Of a DNA stretch of 64,000 nt, positions 42,997-51,091 are shown in pieces. Made by a program: the position numbers and the translations under genes. Origin of the DNA: an uncultured SAR116 cluster alpha proteobacterium (GTDB lineage: Bacteria > Pseudomonadota > Alphaproteobacteria > Puniceispirillales > GCA-002684695); NCBI GenBank assembly GCA_902539295.1, contig CACBIM010000002.1, forward strand, positions 62,001 through 126,000, in the 5' to 3' direction. The number at the start of each line of letters is the position of its first letter. Within the stretch, counting starts at the first letter, position 1. The notes beneath the pieces were generated by a model. That model had not been told where the DNA came from. It worked only from the letters and a program-made list of their open reading frames with translations, and ran no database searches.

Positions 42997-44163
42997 ATGT
43001 CTAATGCACCAATATTTGAAATAAACATAAATAAATTTTGGGAAAACCCATATCCACAACTAAAATATATGAGGGAAAACCATCCTATTTGTTATGTACC
43101 TCAACTAAAATCGACACTCTTTACAAAAAGAGACTCAATAGCAGAAAATGAAAAAAAAATTGACATATTTTCATCTGTTCAGCCTGGAGGTCTGATGACT
43201 ACACTCATGGGTGAAAATATGATGAGAAAAGATGGTGAAAGCCATCAATTAGAGAGAAAAGCTATTTTACCATCTATTTCCCCAAAGACAGTTAAAAATA
43301 TCTGGAAAAAGGATTTCATTAAAAATACTGAAAATATTTTATATCAAATGAAAAGAAAAGAGGAAGGTGATTTGATTAAAGACTTTGCTTTACCTGTTTC
43401 AGCTGAAGCTCTCAAAACTGTTACTGGTTTATCTAATATGGCTTTTACTGAAATGGATAGAGTTAGCCAAGGAATGATAGATGGTATTGCAAATATATCT
43501 GGTGATCCGCTCATAGAGGCTAATTGCCATAATTGTACTCAATCAATAGATAACCATATAGATGAAATGTTACCAATTATAAAAAAATCTCCAAATCATT
43601 CTTTATTATCGGTTCAACATGAAGCTGGGTTATCAGAAACTCAAAATCGTGCCAATATTAAACTTGCAATTTCAGGAGGCCAAAATGAACCAAGAGATGC
43701 AATCGCAGGTACGGTTTGGGCTTTATTAAAAAACAAAAATCAATTGAATTTAATACTAGAGGGCAAAAGCACTTGGCTAAATGCATTTGAAGAATACTCC
43801 CGATGGATATCGCCCATTGGAATGTCTCCAAGGAGAGTAGCAAAGAATGCTATTATAGAAAGTATAGAGTTTACAAAAAATGAGAGAATATTCTTTATGT
43901 TTGGTTCAGGTAACAGGGACGAAGATGTGTTTGATAATCCAGAAGTATTTAACATTACGAGGAAATTAAGTGCATCATTAGCTTTTGGTGCAGGCCCTCA
44001 TTTTTGTGCAGGGGCATGGATTTCAAGATGCTTGATTGGTGAAGTAGCACTTCCACTTCTATTTAAATGTTTTCCGAAAATAAAATTAAACCAAAATTAT
44101 AGTGAAGTTAAATTTACTGGTTGGGCTTTTAGAGGGCCTTTAGAAGTAAATTGTATATATTAA
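42997..44163 (+). CDS. Cytochrome P450 with atypical I-helix
   Basis: A 388-residue soluble P450. The heme-thiolate motif FGAGPHFCAGAW gives Cys337, and an ExxR-like EYSR lies in EEYSRWISP. The I-helix reads SGGQNEPRD (about 226-234) in place of the usual AGxxT, so the threonine used for proton delivery is missing. This occurs in a subset of bacterial P450s. It should hydroxylate or dealkylate a small substrate; no ferredoxin gene is adjacent. Not closely similar to the second P450 at 56015. Confidence 0.88.
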   Translation: MSNAPIFEININKFWENPYPQLKYMRENHPICYVPQLKSTLFTKRDSIAENEKKIDIFSSVQPGGLMTTLMGENMMRKDGESHQLERKAILPSISPKTVKNIWKKDFIKNTENILYQMKRKEEGDLIKDFALPVSAEALKTVTGLSNMAFTEMDRVSQGMIDGIANISGDPLIEANCHNCTQSIDNHIDEMLPIIKKSPNHSLLSVQHEAGLSETQNRANIKLAISGGQNEPRDAIAGTVWALLKNKNQLNLILEGKSTWLNAFEEYSRWISPIGMSPRRVAKNAIIESIEFTKNERIFFMFGSGNRDEDVFDNPEVFNITRKLSASLAFGAGPHFCAGAWISRCLIGEVALPLLFKCFPKIKLNQNYSEVKFTGWAFRGPLEVNCIY

Positions 44164-44177
44164 ATACTAAAGATATG

Positions 44178-44210
44178 ATTTTTAATATTGTGCATTTAAA
44201 TATTAAAAAT
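44178..44210. repeat. Perfect 12-base inverted repeat before the cyclase gene
   Basis: ATTTTTAATATT (44178-44189) and AATATTAAAAAT (44199-44210) are exact complements around a 9-base loop. The arms contain only A and T. It could be a weak terminator for the P450 transcript or an operator of the cyclase gene, which starts 33 bases later. Confidence 0.45.
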
Positions 44211-44242
44211 TATATATAATTTATATATTAGGGGACAATTTT

Positions 44243-46009
44243 ATGAGCACTGTAAATAGAAAATTAACATCAATACTTGCAACTGATTGTGTTGGTTTTA
44301 GTGGTCATATGGAAAAGGATGAAGAAAAAACACTTGAGAATTTAAAGGCTTGTAGGTCTATAATTGATCCCTACATTGAAGAATTTGGCGGCAAAATATT
44401 TTACACAGCCGGAGATTCAGTAATTGCAGATTTTCCTAGCCCTGTATCATGTGTTAATGCGGCAACAAACTTCCAAAAGGCAATCAATGAAAGAAATAAA
44501 AACACTGACAAAGAATCACAATTGGTTTGGCGTGTTGGGATCCATATGGATGATGTAATTATTGAAGGGGATAATATATATGGTTCCGGTGTTAACATTG
44601 CAGCAAGACTTGAGGCTGCCTGTGCCCCTGAACAAATATTACTTTCATCAGCGGTAAAAGACCAAGTAAACAATAAAATAGAGGGTGTTATAGAAGATGC
44701 AGGAACAAAAGCACTAAAAAATATTTCTGATGACTTTCAAACATTTGGCATCTCTCCAACAGGAACCAAAATTGAAAAGACTGATGGTGAGAAATATGCA
44801 GAAAAAATAAAAAAAGAAGGCTATAAACCCAAACTCGCTGTGATGCCATTTTCAAATATGAACAATGACGAAGACAGTGGTTTTTTAGTCGATGGTATTG
44901 TTGAAGATTTAATAACCGAGTTTTCAAGGATACGAGAATTAGAGATTGTCTCAAGACAGACCTGCTTTGATTTTAGAGATAGCGATGAAGAACTTGATAA
45001 ATTTTGTGAAAACTTTGCAGTTGATTATGTAGTAACCGGGAATATCAGATCATCTGGTAAAAGAGTCCGAATTTCAATTGAATTATCAGATATTAAAGAA
45101 GGAAAAACTGTTTGGAGTAATAAATATGATAAAATACTAGAGGACATTTTTGAAATTCAAGATGAAATTGTAAGAAAAATATCATTTACATTACTTGGTG
45201 AAATTGAATTATCTAGCTTAGAACGAGCACAGAGGAAACCAACCGACACACTCTCATCATATGAATTATTATTAAAGGGTAAAGCTCTTCACCATAAGGT
45301 TCAAAAAGATGCATTACTTAATGCACTAACTACATTTGATGATGCAATTAAAGCTGACGAAAAAAATGGCCAAGCCTATGCTTGGAAAGCTTGCGCCTTA
45401 GGCCAAGGTTTATTTAGAGGATACCTTGAAGAGGATTTTAATACAGTTTGGAAACAAGCAGAAGATAATTTGAAGAAAGCACGTGAACTTAATGAAAATG
45501 ATTTTGAAGTTCATCGCCTAATGTCAGAAGTTTCTCTCGCGATGAAAGACTTCCGAGCCGCTCAGAGACATTCTAAAATATGCTATGAACAAGTTCCTAA
45601 CGATCCTAGAGTTTTATCTGTTTATGGTGAAGTCTGCCTTAGGACAGGCAAAGTCGATGAAGGATTAGATGCCGTAAAGCTTGCTCTTGAGATTGATCCC
45701 GTGGCTCAAGGCAAGACAAATGCTGATCCTAGACATGCAGCTGTTATTTTTGGGTATTACATGGCAAGAGATAAAGAGGGGTGCTTGGAGCAAATTAATA
45801 ATCTAGAAGAAATTGATTTTAAATCTTGGCTTTTAACAACAAAGATTTGCCGTGACGAAGAACATGAATTTTCAAATCTTGACTGGTTTCAAGAAGGTAA
45901 AAAACTATTCTCAGATAAAGATTTTGAAAAAGAAGTTCAAGATTTTCGTTTAAATAATGATAGCGCTACAGAAACTCTAATAAGTTTTGCTAAGGAATTA
46001 TTTAGCTAG
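44243..46009 (+). CDS. Class III nucleotide cyclase fused to TolB-like and TPR domains
   Basis: The 588-residue protein has a class III cyclase domain (about 5-180) with metal-binding Asp15 in ATDCVGFS and Asp58 in TAGDSVIADF. A TolB/FlgO-like domain (about 195-320, from KLAVMPFSNM) follows, then tetratricopeptide-type helices (about 345-585). This architecture is common in alphaproteobacteria with many cyclases and links cAMP production to protein interactions. No membrane helix is evident. AGGGGA precedes the ATG. It overlaps the convergent EamA gene by eight bases. Confidence 0.88.
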   Translation: MSTVNRKLTSILATDCVGFSGHMEKDEEKTLENLKACRSIIDPYIEEFGGKIFYTAGDSVIADFPSPVSCVNAATNFQKAINERNKNTDKESQLVWRVGIHMDDVIIEGDNIYGSGVNIAARLEAACAPEQILLSSAVKDQVNNKIEGVIEDAGTKALKNISDDFQTFGISPTGTKIEKTDGEKYAEKIKKEGYKPKLAVMPFSNMNNDEDSGFLVDGIVEDLITEFSRIRELEIVSRQTCFDFRDSDEELDKFCENFAVDYVVTGNIRSSGKRVRISIELSDIKEGKTVWSNKYDKILEDIFEIQDEIVRKISFTLLGEIELSSLERAQRKPTDTLSSYELLLKGKALHHKVQKDALLNALTTFDDAIKADEKNGQAYAWKACALGQGLFRGYLEEDFNTVWKQAEDNLKKARELNENDFEVHRLMSEVSLAMKDFRAAQRHSKICYEQVPNDPRVLSVYGEVCLRTGKVDEGLDAVKLALEIDPVAQGKTNADPRHAAVIFGYYMARDKEGCLEQINNLEEIDFKSWLLTTKICRDEEHEFSNLDWFQEGKKLFSDKDFEKEVQDFRLNNDSATETLISFAKELFS

Positions 46010-46889
46010 TTTTCTTTCTGTTCTCCATTAGAGCTAATAACAGTATTCCTGGAGTTATAAATATAATTCCAAACCAACCAAACATACCTAGATACTCACC
46101 TAATATAAATAAACTAAGTATAGAAGCTGTTGCTGGGACACCAGCGAGGAATGCAGATGTTGAAGCAGAACCTATTGTTTTTACAGCTGTTGTAACTAGT
46201 AATAGGCCTATTAGGTTTGGAACTACTCCTTGAAAAACTAACTGTAATACTAGATCAAAATCTGAGATCTCAGAAAAATCTTTAGGCAAAAATAATAACC
46301 AAAAAGGGATATAGATTAAGAAATTTAAAAATGCAGTACAAAAAATTAATTCTGGTATTGTTATATTCCATGCTCGACTTACAACAAGATAAATTGCAAA
46401 CAAACATCCAGCAATTAGGAAAAATAAGTCTCCAAGCCAGCTTAATTCTATATTAAGCTTTGCTCCATCAGTGAGAATTAAAAATGCTCCTAGTAAAATT
46501 AAAATAACTGATAAAGCCTGTAATTTAGATATTTTTTCTTTAAGCCAAATCAAAGAAATTAATAGTGTTAAAAATGGCAGAAATCCATTAAAGAAAACTG
46601 CACTATGTGCAGCTGGAGCATATATAAAACCACTGAAAACAAATAGCATATAAATTGGTCCTAGTAATACGCTATAAACAATTGCCCTTAATACAGTAAG
46701 TGTTTTCCATGGTTTATAGTAAAAAATAAATGGTATAACAATTAAACCTGAAACACCAAATCTGATTGCAATCATGTCTAGTATTGATAAATTTGTAAGA
46801 ACGCCATACCTGCTAGCTACTATCCAACTTGACCAAATAAATAGAACTGTAGTTGCACAAGTAAAACCAACAAATTTGTCATTTAAAAT
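46002..46889 (-). CDS. EamA/DMT-family transporter without a canonical start codon
   Basis: Two EamA repeats with ten helices are encoded. From the first ATG at 46775 the protein has only 257 residues and lacks helix 1. The frame stays open upstream to a TGA and encodes a typical first helix (TVLFIWSSWIVASRYG) with no ATG, GTG or TTG. An ATT at 46889 would give 295 residues, the family norm. An ATG at 46883 exists but in the wrong frame. Either a rare ATT start is used, the shorter form is made, or the start is damaged. Substrate unknown; the family exports metabolites and amino acids. Confidence 0.7.
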   Translation of the reverse strand: MLNDKFVGFTCATTVLFIWSSWIVASRYGVLTNLSILDMIAIRFGVSGLIVIPFIFYYKPWKTLTVLRAIVYSVLLGPIYMLFVFSGFIYAPAAHSAVFFNGFLPFLTLLISLIWLKEKISKLQALSVILILLGAFLILTDGAKLNIELSWLGDLFFLIAGCLFAIYLVVSRAWNITIPELIFCTAFLNFLIYIPFWLLFLPKDFSEISDFDLVLQLVFQGVVPNLIGLLLVTTAVKTIGSASTSAFLAGVPATASILSLFILGEYLGMFGWFGIIFITPGILLLALMENRKKTS

Positions 46890-47034
46890 TTTAGTTCTAA
46901 TATTATTTACTTTCGAAAATCAAAATTAAGATAATTCTCATATTTTGTTAAAATTCATAAATAGAGTTTATTTGATTGGCAATATAAATTGTTCTAATTT
47001 AATTTTATTAATCACTAATTAGGGGGAAAGTCTC

Positions 47035-48264
47035 ATGAAAAATATACTTATAATCGGGACTGTAGACACAAAATCAGATGAAATAGAATTTATGCGAGAA
47101 TGTATTAAAAATCTTGAGTGTAATCCTGTCCTCATGGATGTAAGTGTCCTCGGAGACCCCCCAATTAAAGTTGATTATTCAAAGCATGACGTAGCTGAAC
47201 ATGCGAATATGACAAATAAAGAAATTATTGGTTTAGGCAATGAAAACGATGCAATGATAGCATCTGCAAAAGGAGCAAAATCTCTTACTTTAAAATTATG
47301 TAAAGAAAAAAAAATAGATGGTGCAATAGCATTAGGAGGTACAATGGGAACTGATTTAGCTTTAGATGTATTTTCCGAGCTTCCTCTTGGTTTTCCAAAA
47401 TGTTTACTATCAACAGTTGCAGGTTCGCCCTTGATAGAACCTCAAAGATTACCATCTGACATAATTACAGTTTTATGGGCAGGTGGTTTGTATGGATTAA
47501 ATACTATATGCAAATCTTCACTGAGCCAGGCATGTGGGGCTGTTGTGGGGGCTACATTAGCCAAGCATGAAATGCCTGAACCTAAGCCTATTGTAGCTAT
47601 TACCTCACTTGGAACATCAGCTTTGAAATATATAATTACACTATTGCCTGAACTTGAAAAAAGAGGGTTCGAAGGAGCTGTTTTTCACACAACTGGAATG
47701 GGTGGATCTGCAATGGAGTCCCTTATAAAGCTGGGAAGAATTGTAGCTGTAATGGATTTTTCTCTTGTAGAAATAAGTAATTATTATTTTGGATCTGAAG
47801 TAAATGCGGGTAAAGATCGACTTGAAGTAGCAGGAAAATTTAAAATTCCTCAAATTGTAGCTCCTGGTGGGTTAACAGTTGTAGACGCGAAAACATGGTC
47901 ACAACCCCCAAAAGGCTTTGAGGGAAGAGAGTTTAGACCCCACAATCGTTTGATAACATGCGCTGCATTGAATGCCTCTGAAAGAAAAAAAGCAGCTTCA
48001 ATAATAGGTGAAAAATTAATGAAGTCTAAGGGCCCTACTGCATTTATTATGACACATGGCGGTTTTGATGACTGGGACAGAGAGGGTGAATGGGCTTTTG
48101 ATCAGAATGCAATAAATACTTTTCATGAAGAGATGAAAAATATTTTAAAAGAACCTGTTAAATATTACGAAATAAAACAGAACATAAATGAGCCAGAATT
48201 TACAAGTTTAGCACTTCAAATTTTTGATGAATGGCTTGATGAGGGCTTAATAAAAATTAATTAG
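47035..48264 (+). CDS. Tm-1-like ATP-binding / UPF0261-family protein
   Basis: A 409-residue UPF0261 protein. The N-terminal half has GTVDTKSDEIEFM (8-20) and ALGGTMGTDLA, and the C-terminal half has HTTGMGGSAMESLI and the VAPGGLTVVDAKTW region. The family includes the plant antiviral protein Tm-1 N-domain and uncharacterised bacterial proteins often found near catabolic genes. The fold suggests nucleotide binding and a TIM-barrel-like half; the reaction is not established. AGGGGGAAAG precedes the ATG. It meets the TPP enzyme convergently with a 4-base overlap. Confidence 0.85.
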   Translation: MKNILIIGTVDTKSDEIEFMRECIKNLECNPVLMDVSVLGDPPIKVDYSKHDVAEHANMTNKEIIGLGNENDAMIASAKGAKSLTLKLCKEKKIDGAIALGGTMGTDLALDVFSELPLGFPKCLLSTVAGSPLIEPQRLPSDIITVLWAGGLYGLNTICKSSLSQACGAVVGATLAKHEMPEPKPIVAITSLGTSALKYIITLLPELEKRGFEGAVFHTTGMGGSAMESLIKLGRIVAVMDFSLVEISNYYFGSEVNAGKDRLEVAGKFKIPQIVAPGGLTVVDAKTWSQPPKGFEGREFRPHNRLITCAALNASERKKAASIIGEKLMKSKGPTAFIMTHGGFDDWDREGEWAFDQNAINTFHEEMKNILKEPVKYYEIKQNINEPEFTSLALQIFDEWLDEGLIKIN

Positions 48265-49910
48265 TTAGTTAATTCATCAATAGTCTTTTGAGGGTTAATA
48301 ATTTCTGGGTCAGTATTCATATTCAAAAGTATTGGACCATCAAAATTATTTCTAAGTTTGGTATAATTTTTAAATAAATGCTGAGGATCTTTGATGTTAA
48401 TTGCTCTAATCCCAAAGGACTTTGAAAGTGAAACAAATTCTGGATTGTTGAGAGACGTAGCAATTGTTTTACCAGGATATTTGAATTCCTGATGCATTCT
48501 TATAGAACCAAAAATACCATTATTAAAAATTATAAATGTAATTTTTAGATTTCTTTTAAATGCAATAACCATTTCCTGAAAATTCATCATGAAACAACCA
48601 TCGCCTGCATAACAAATGATCTCTTTATTTTTATTAAGTAAAGCTGCTGTAATAGATGCTGGTACTGAGTACCCCATTGGCGCATTAATCGGCGCTAATA
48701 AAGTATTTAATTCCCTAAATTTGTGGTGCCTTAAAATAAAATGAGTATAATTACCAGCACCTGCAGTTATAATTGTATTTGCACTGGTGTTGTCTGAAAT
48801 GTCCTTTACAGCTAGACCAGGATTAATTTTATTTTTGAAACTTTTTGGCTTTATATAATTTTCATAGCTATTTCTTAAGGATTTAGAATTAGATGCCCAC
48901 AAGGCATTTTTTGAAAATTTTGTTTCGCATAATAATTCACAAAAATAGTTTGTATCTGAAACAAGTAAGTCATAAGAACTTTTATTAATAAGGGATTTAT
49001 TATCTGTTACGTGAAAAATTTTTTGATCTTTTTTTGACTTTACTAATCTTGAAAATTTATTTGTTTCTATTTCACCTAATCCCCCACCGATTAATAAAAT
49101 ATGATCTGACTTATTTATGAATGAAACTAAATTTGTATCTGGACCTACCCCAAGAGAGCCTACAAATTTCTTATTTTGATTATCAAAAAGATTATTTTTT
49201 CTGAATGTTACAGCAAACGGAATGTCATTATTTTTAGCAAAAGTTTCTAATTTCTTTTTAGTTTCCTTTTTCCATTTGCTTCCACTCAATACAATTATTG
49301 GCCTTTTTGAATGATTTAATTCTTTAATATACGCACGGAATGTTTTTGATTTTATCTTGTGAGTTTTGTTTTCTAACACTTCACTTATTTTATCACTCAC
49401 CATTGCAAATTGTATATCCTCTGGAATTCCTAAAACGACTGGTCCTGGCTTTCCATAAGTGCTGATATAAATTGCTTTTTCTAAAATTTTTCGAATGTTT
49501 TTAGGATTTTTTATAGTTTCAGTATACTTTGCCATTGAATTGAAAAACTTTTCTGTATCTATGGATTGAAAAGCATTTTTCTTAAGAGACTTCACTGGAA
49601 CTTGACCAACAAATAATATTAGAGGAGTTCCTTCTTGGTGAGCAGTATGAACTCCTATACTAGCGTTACATGCTCCAGGCCCTCTTGTTACAAAACAAAT
49701 GCCAGGCTTTTGAGTAAGTCTACCATATGCTTCAGCCATGTAAGCAGCACCACCCTCATGACGACAAACAACTAAATCAAATTTGTTTTTGCTTTCTCTG
49801 ATAGCCTCTAAAACACCAAGGTAGCTTTCGCCAGGAACACAAAAGGCTTTATTTATTCCATTTTGGATTAATATTTTTGTAATTAAAGCTCCGCCAGATA
49901 TTTCTTTCAA
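48261..49910 (-). CDS. Thiamine-pyrophosphate-dependent enzyme, acetolactate synthase-like
   Basis: A 549-residue three-domain TPP enzyme. The catalytic glutamate is Glu28 in FCVPGESYLG, and the cofactor motif GDGCFMMNFQEM...FNNG lies at about 430-460. The first part of the cleft (ARHEGGAAYMAEAYGRL-type segment) is typical of acetolactate synthase, glyoxylate carboligase and related carboligases or decarboxylases. No small regulatory subunit gene is adjacent, which argues against biosynthetic IlvB. The substrate is not identifiable. Confidence 0.85.
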   Translation of the reverse strand: MKEISGGALITKILIQNGINKAFCVPGESYLGVLEAIRESKNKFDLVVCRHEGGAAYMAEAYGRLTQKPGICFVTRGPGACNASIGVHTAHQEGTPLILFVGQVPVKSLKKNAFQSIDTEKFFNSMAKYTETIKNPKNIRKILEKAIYISTYGKPGPVVLGIPEDIQFAMVSDKISEVLENKTHKIKSKTFRAYIKELNHSKRPIIVLSGSKWKKETKKKLETFAKNNDIPFAVTFRKNNLFDNQNKKFVGSLGVGPDTNLVSFINKSDHILLIGGGLGEIETNKFSRLVKSKKDQKIFHVTDNKSLINKSSYDLLVSDTNYFCELLCETKFSKNALWASNSKSLRNSYENYIKPKSFKNKINPGLAVKDISDNTSANTIITAGAGNYTHFILRHHKFRELNTLLAPINAPMGYSVPASITAALLNKNKEIICYAGDGCFMMNFQEMVIAFKRNLKITFIIFNNGIFGSIRMHQEFKYPGKTIATSLNNPEFVSLSKSFGIRAINIKDPQHLFKNYTKLRNNFDGPILLNMNTDPEIINPQKTIDELTN

Positions 49911-50045
49911 TTAAGTCACTCTAGATTTTGGTTTCGTTATATTTGATATATACCATATTAGAATTCATAAAAATATATTACTTAAGTCCTTGACGCGATG
50001 AAAAGATTAATTCAGGATTTTTGAAACAAAGAAGGAGGAAAGTTT

Positions 50046-51047
50046 ATGAAATTAATTAAAATATTGTTAACTTTGATTTTGATAACTGGACTAAATTTTA
50101 GTGCATCTGGTCAGAGCTACAAAGGAGAAACAGCTGTAGCAGGTGGGCCTCCAGGAACAATTTTTATTGCATTTGCTGCACAAGCCTCAAAAGCTGGTGT
50201 TGATATCGAAGTAAACGCAGGAAAGACATTAACAAAATCAATGTTATCTGCTGGTAAAGGGGATATCTCTTTCTATTCTGGTGTTCCAAACCTTTATGTT
50301 TTGATGAAAAACAAAAAAGCTATGTATTCAAAGATTGAGGAGGCACCAAATTATGCTGAAAACTTAAGATCTATTTTAGGATTTAAAGCAGGTGTCTTTC
50401 ATGTATTGACAAAAGAAAACTCAGGCATTGTTGATTGGAAAGACATTAAAGGAAAGAAAGTTTTTCTTGGACCTCCTTCAGGTGCTGCAAGTGTTGGTTC
50501 AAAAGGTATCATGAAAGGGGTAACAGGATTTGATCACGATAAAGATTACGAGGGTGTGATACTTCCTTGGGGTGAAGGTCTAAATGCTTTTAGAGATAAT
50601 AAAGTTGATGTAATGGTAAGACCATGTGATGTTGGATGTGCTTTAGTTCAACAATTTGGTCTAAATTCAAATTTTAGACTTTTATCAATTCCTGAAAGTG
50701 CTTTAGATGCACCTGCACTAAAAAAGCAAAGCTCATCTCCTGGTAGAGGAATTACCACTTTTGATGGCAGCGTTTATAAAGGACAATTGACAAAAGGAAC
50801 TATAAGGGCCCTTGGCTTTAACCAATTTATAGGCACTACAAGCATGGTAGATGAAGACGTTGTTTATAATGTGACAAAAGCTTTTTGGGAAAACCTAGAT
50901 GATATCCATAAGACTGCTGTTTTTCTTAAAGAGGTTACTAAAGAAACTGCCTTCACATCAGTAAACCTACCTTTACACAAAGGTGCTTATCGATATTACA
51001 AAGAACAAGGATTTAATGTTCCACAGAATATTATTCCAACAGATTAA
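50046..51047 (+). CDS. TAXI-family TRAP transporter solute-binding protein
   Basis: A 333-residue periplasmic protein with a signal peptide cut near residue 22. The mature N-terminus contains TAVAGGPPGTIFIAFA, the TAXI-type binding loop, and the middle VDVMVRPCDVGCALVQQFG. TAXI proteins deliver carboxylates or amino acids to fused TRAP permeases, and the next gene encodes one. AAGGAGG lies at ideal distance before the ATG, in contrast to the buried site of the permease. Confidence 0.9.
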   Translation: MKLIKILLTLILITGLNFSASGQSYKGETAVAGGPPGTIFIAFAAQASKAGVDIEVNAGKTLTKSMLSAGKGDISFYSGVPNLYVLMKNKKAMYSKIEEAPNYAENLRSILGFKAGVFHVLTKENSGIVDWKDIKGKKVFLGPPSGAASVGSKGIMKGVTGFDHDKDYEGVILPWGEGLNAFRDNKVDVMVRPCDVGCALVQQFGLNSNFRLLSIPESALDAPALKKQSSSPGRGITTFDGSVYKGQLTKGTIRALGFNQFIGTTSMVDEDVVYNVTKAFWENLDDIHKTAVFLKEVTKETAFTSVNLPLHKGAYRYYKEQGFNVPQNIIPTD

Positions 51048-51056
51048 AAAATAATG

Positions 51057-51091
51057 ATTTCCTCAGGCCTAGAGCCTGAGGAAATATTTTT
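51057..51091 (+). promoter_or_regulatory. Hairpin burying the ribosome-binding site of the TRAP permease
   Basis: ATTTCCTCAGGC (51057-51068) and GCCTGAGGAAAT (51074-51085) form a perfect 12-bp stem around CTAGA, followed by ATTTTT. The 3' arm contains GAGGAAA, the only Shine-Dalgarno of the permease ATG at 51092. The structure can act as a terminator or attenuator and also blocks translation, keeping permease below binding protein. Confidence 0.8.
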
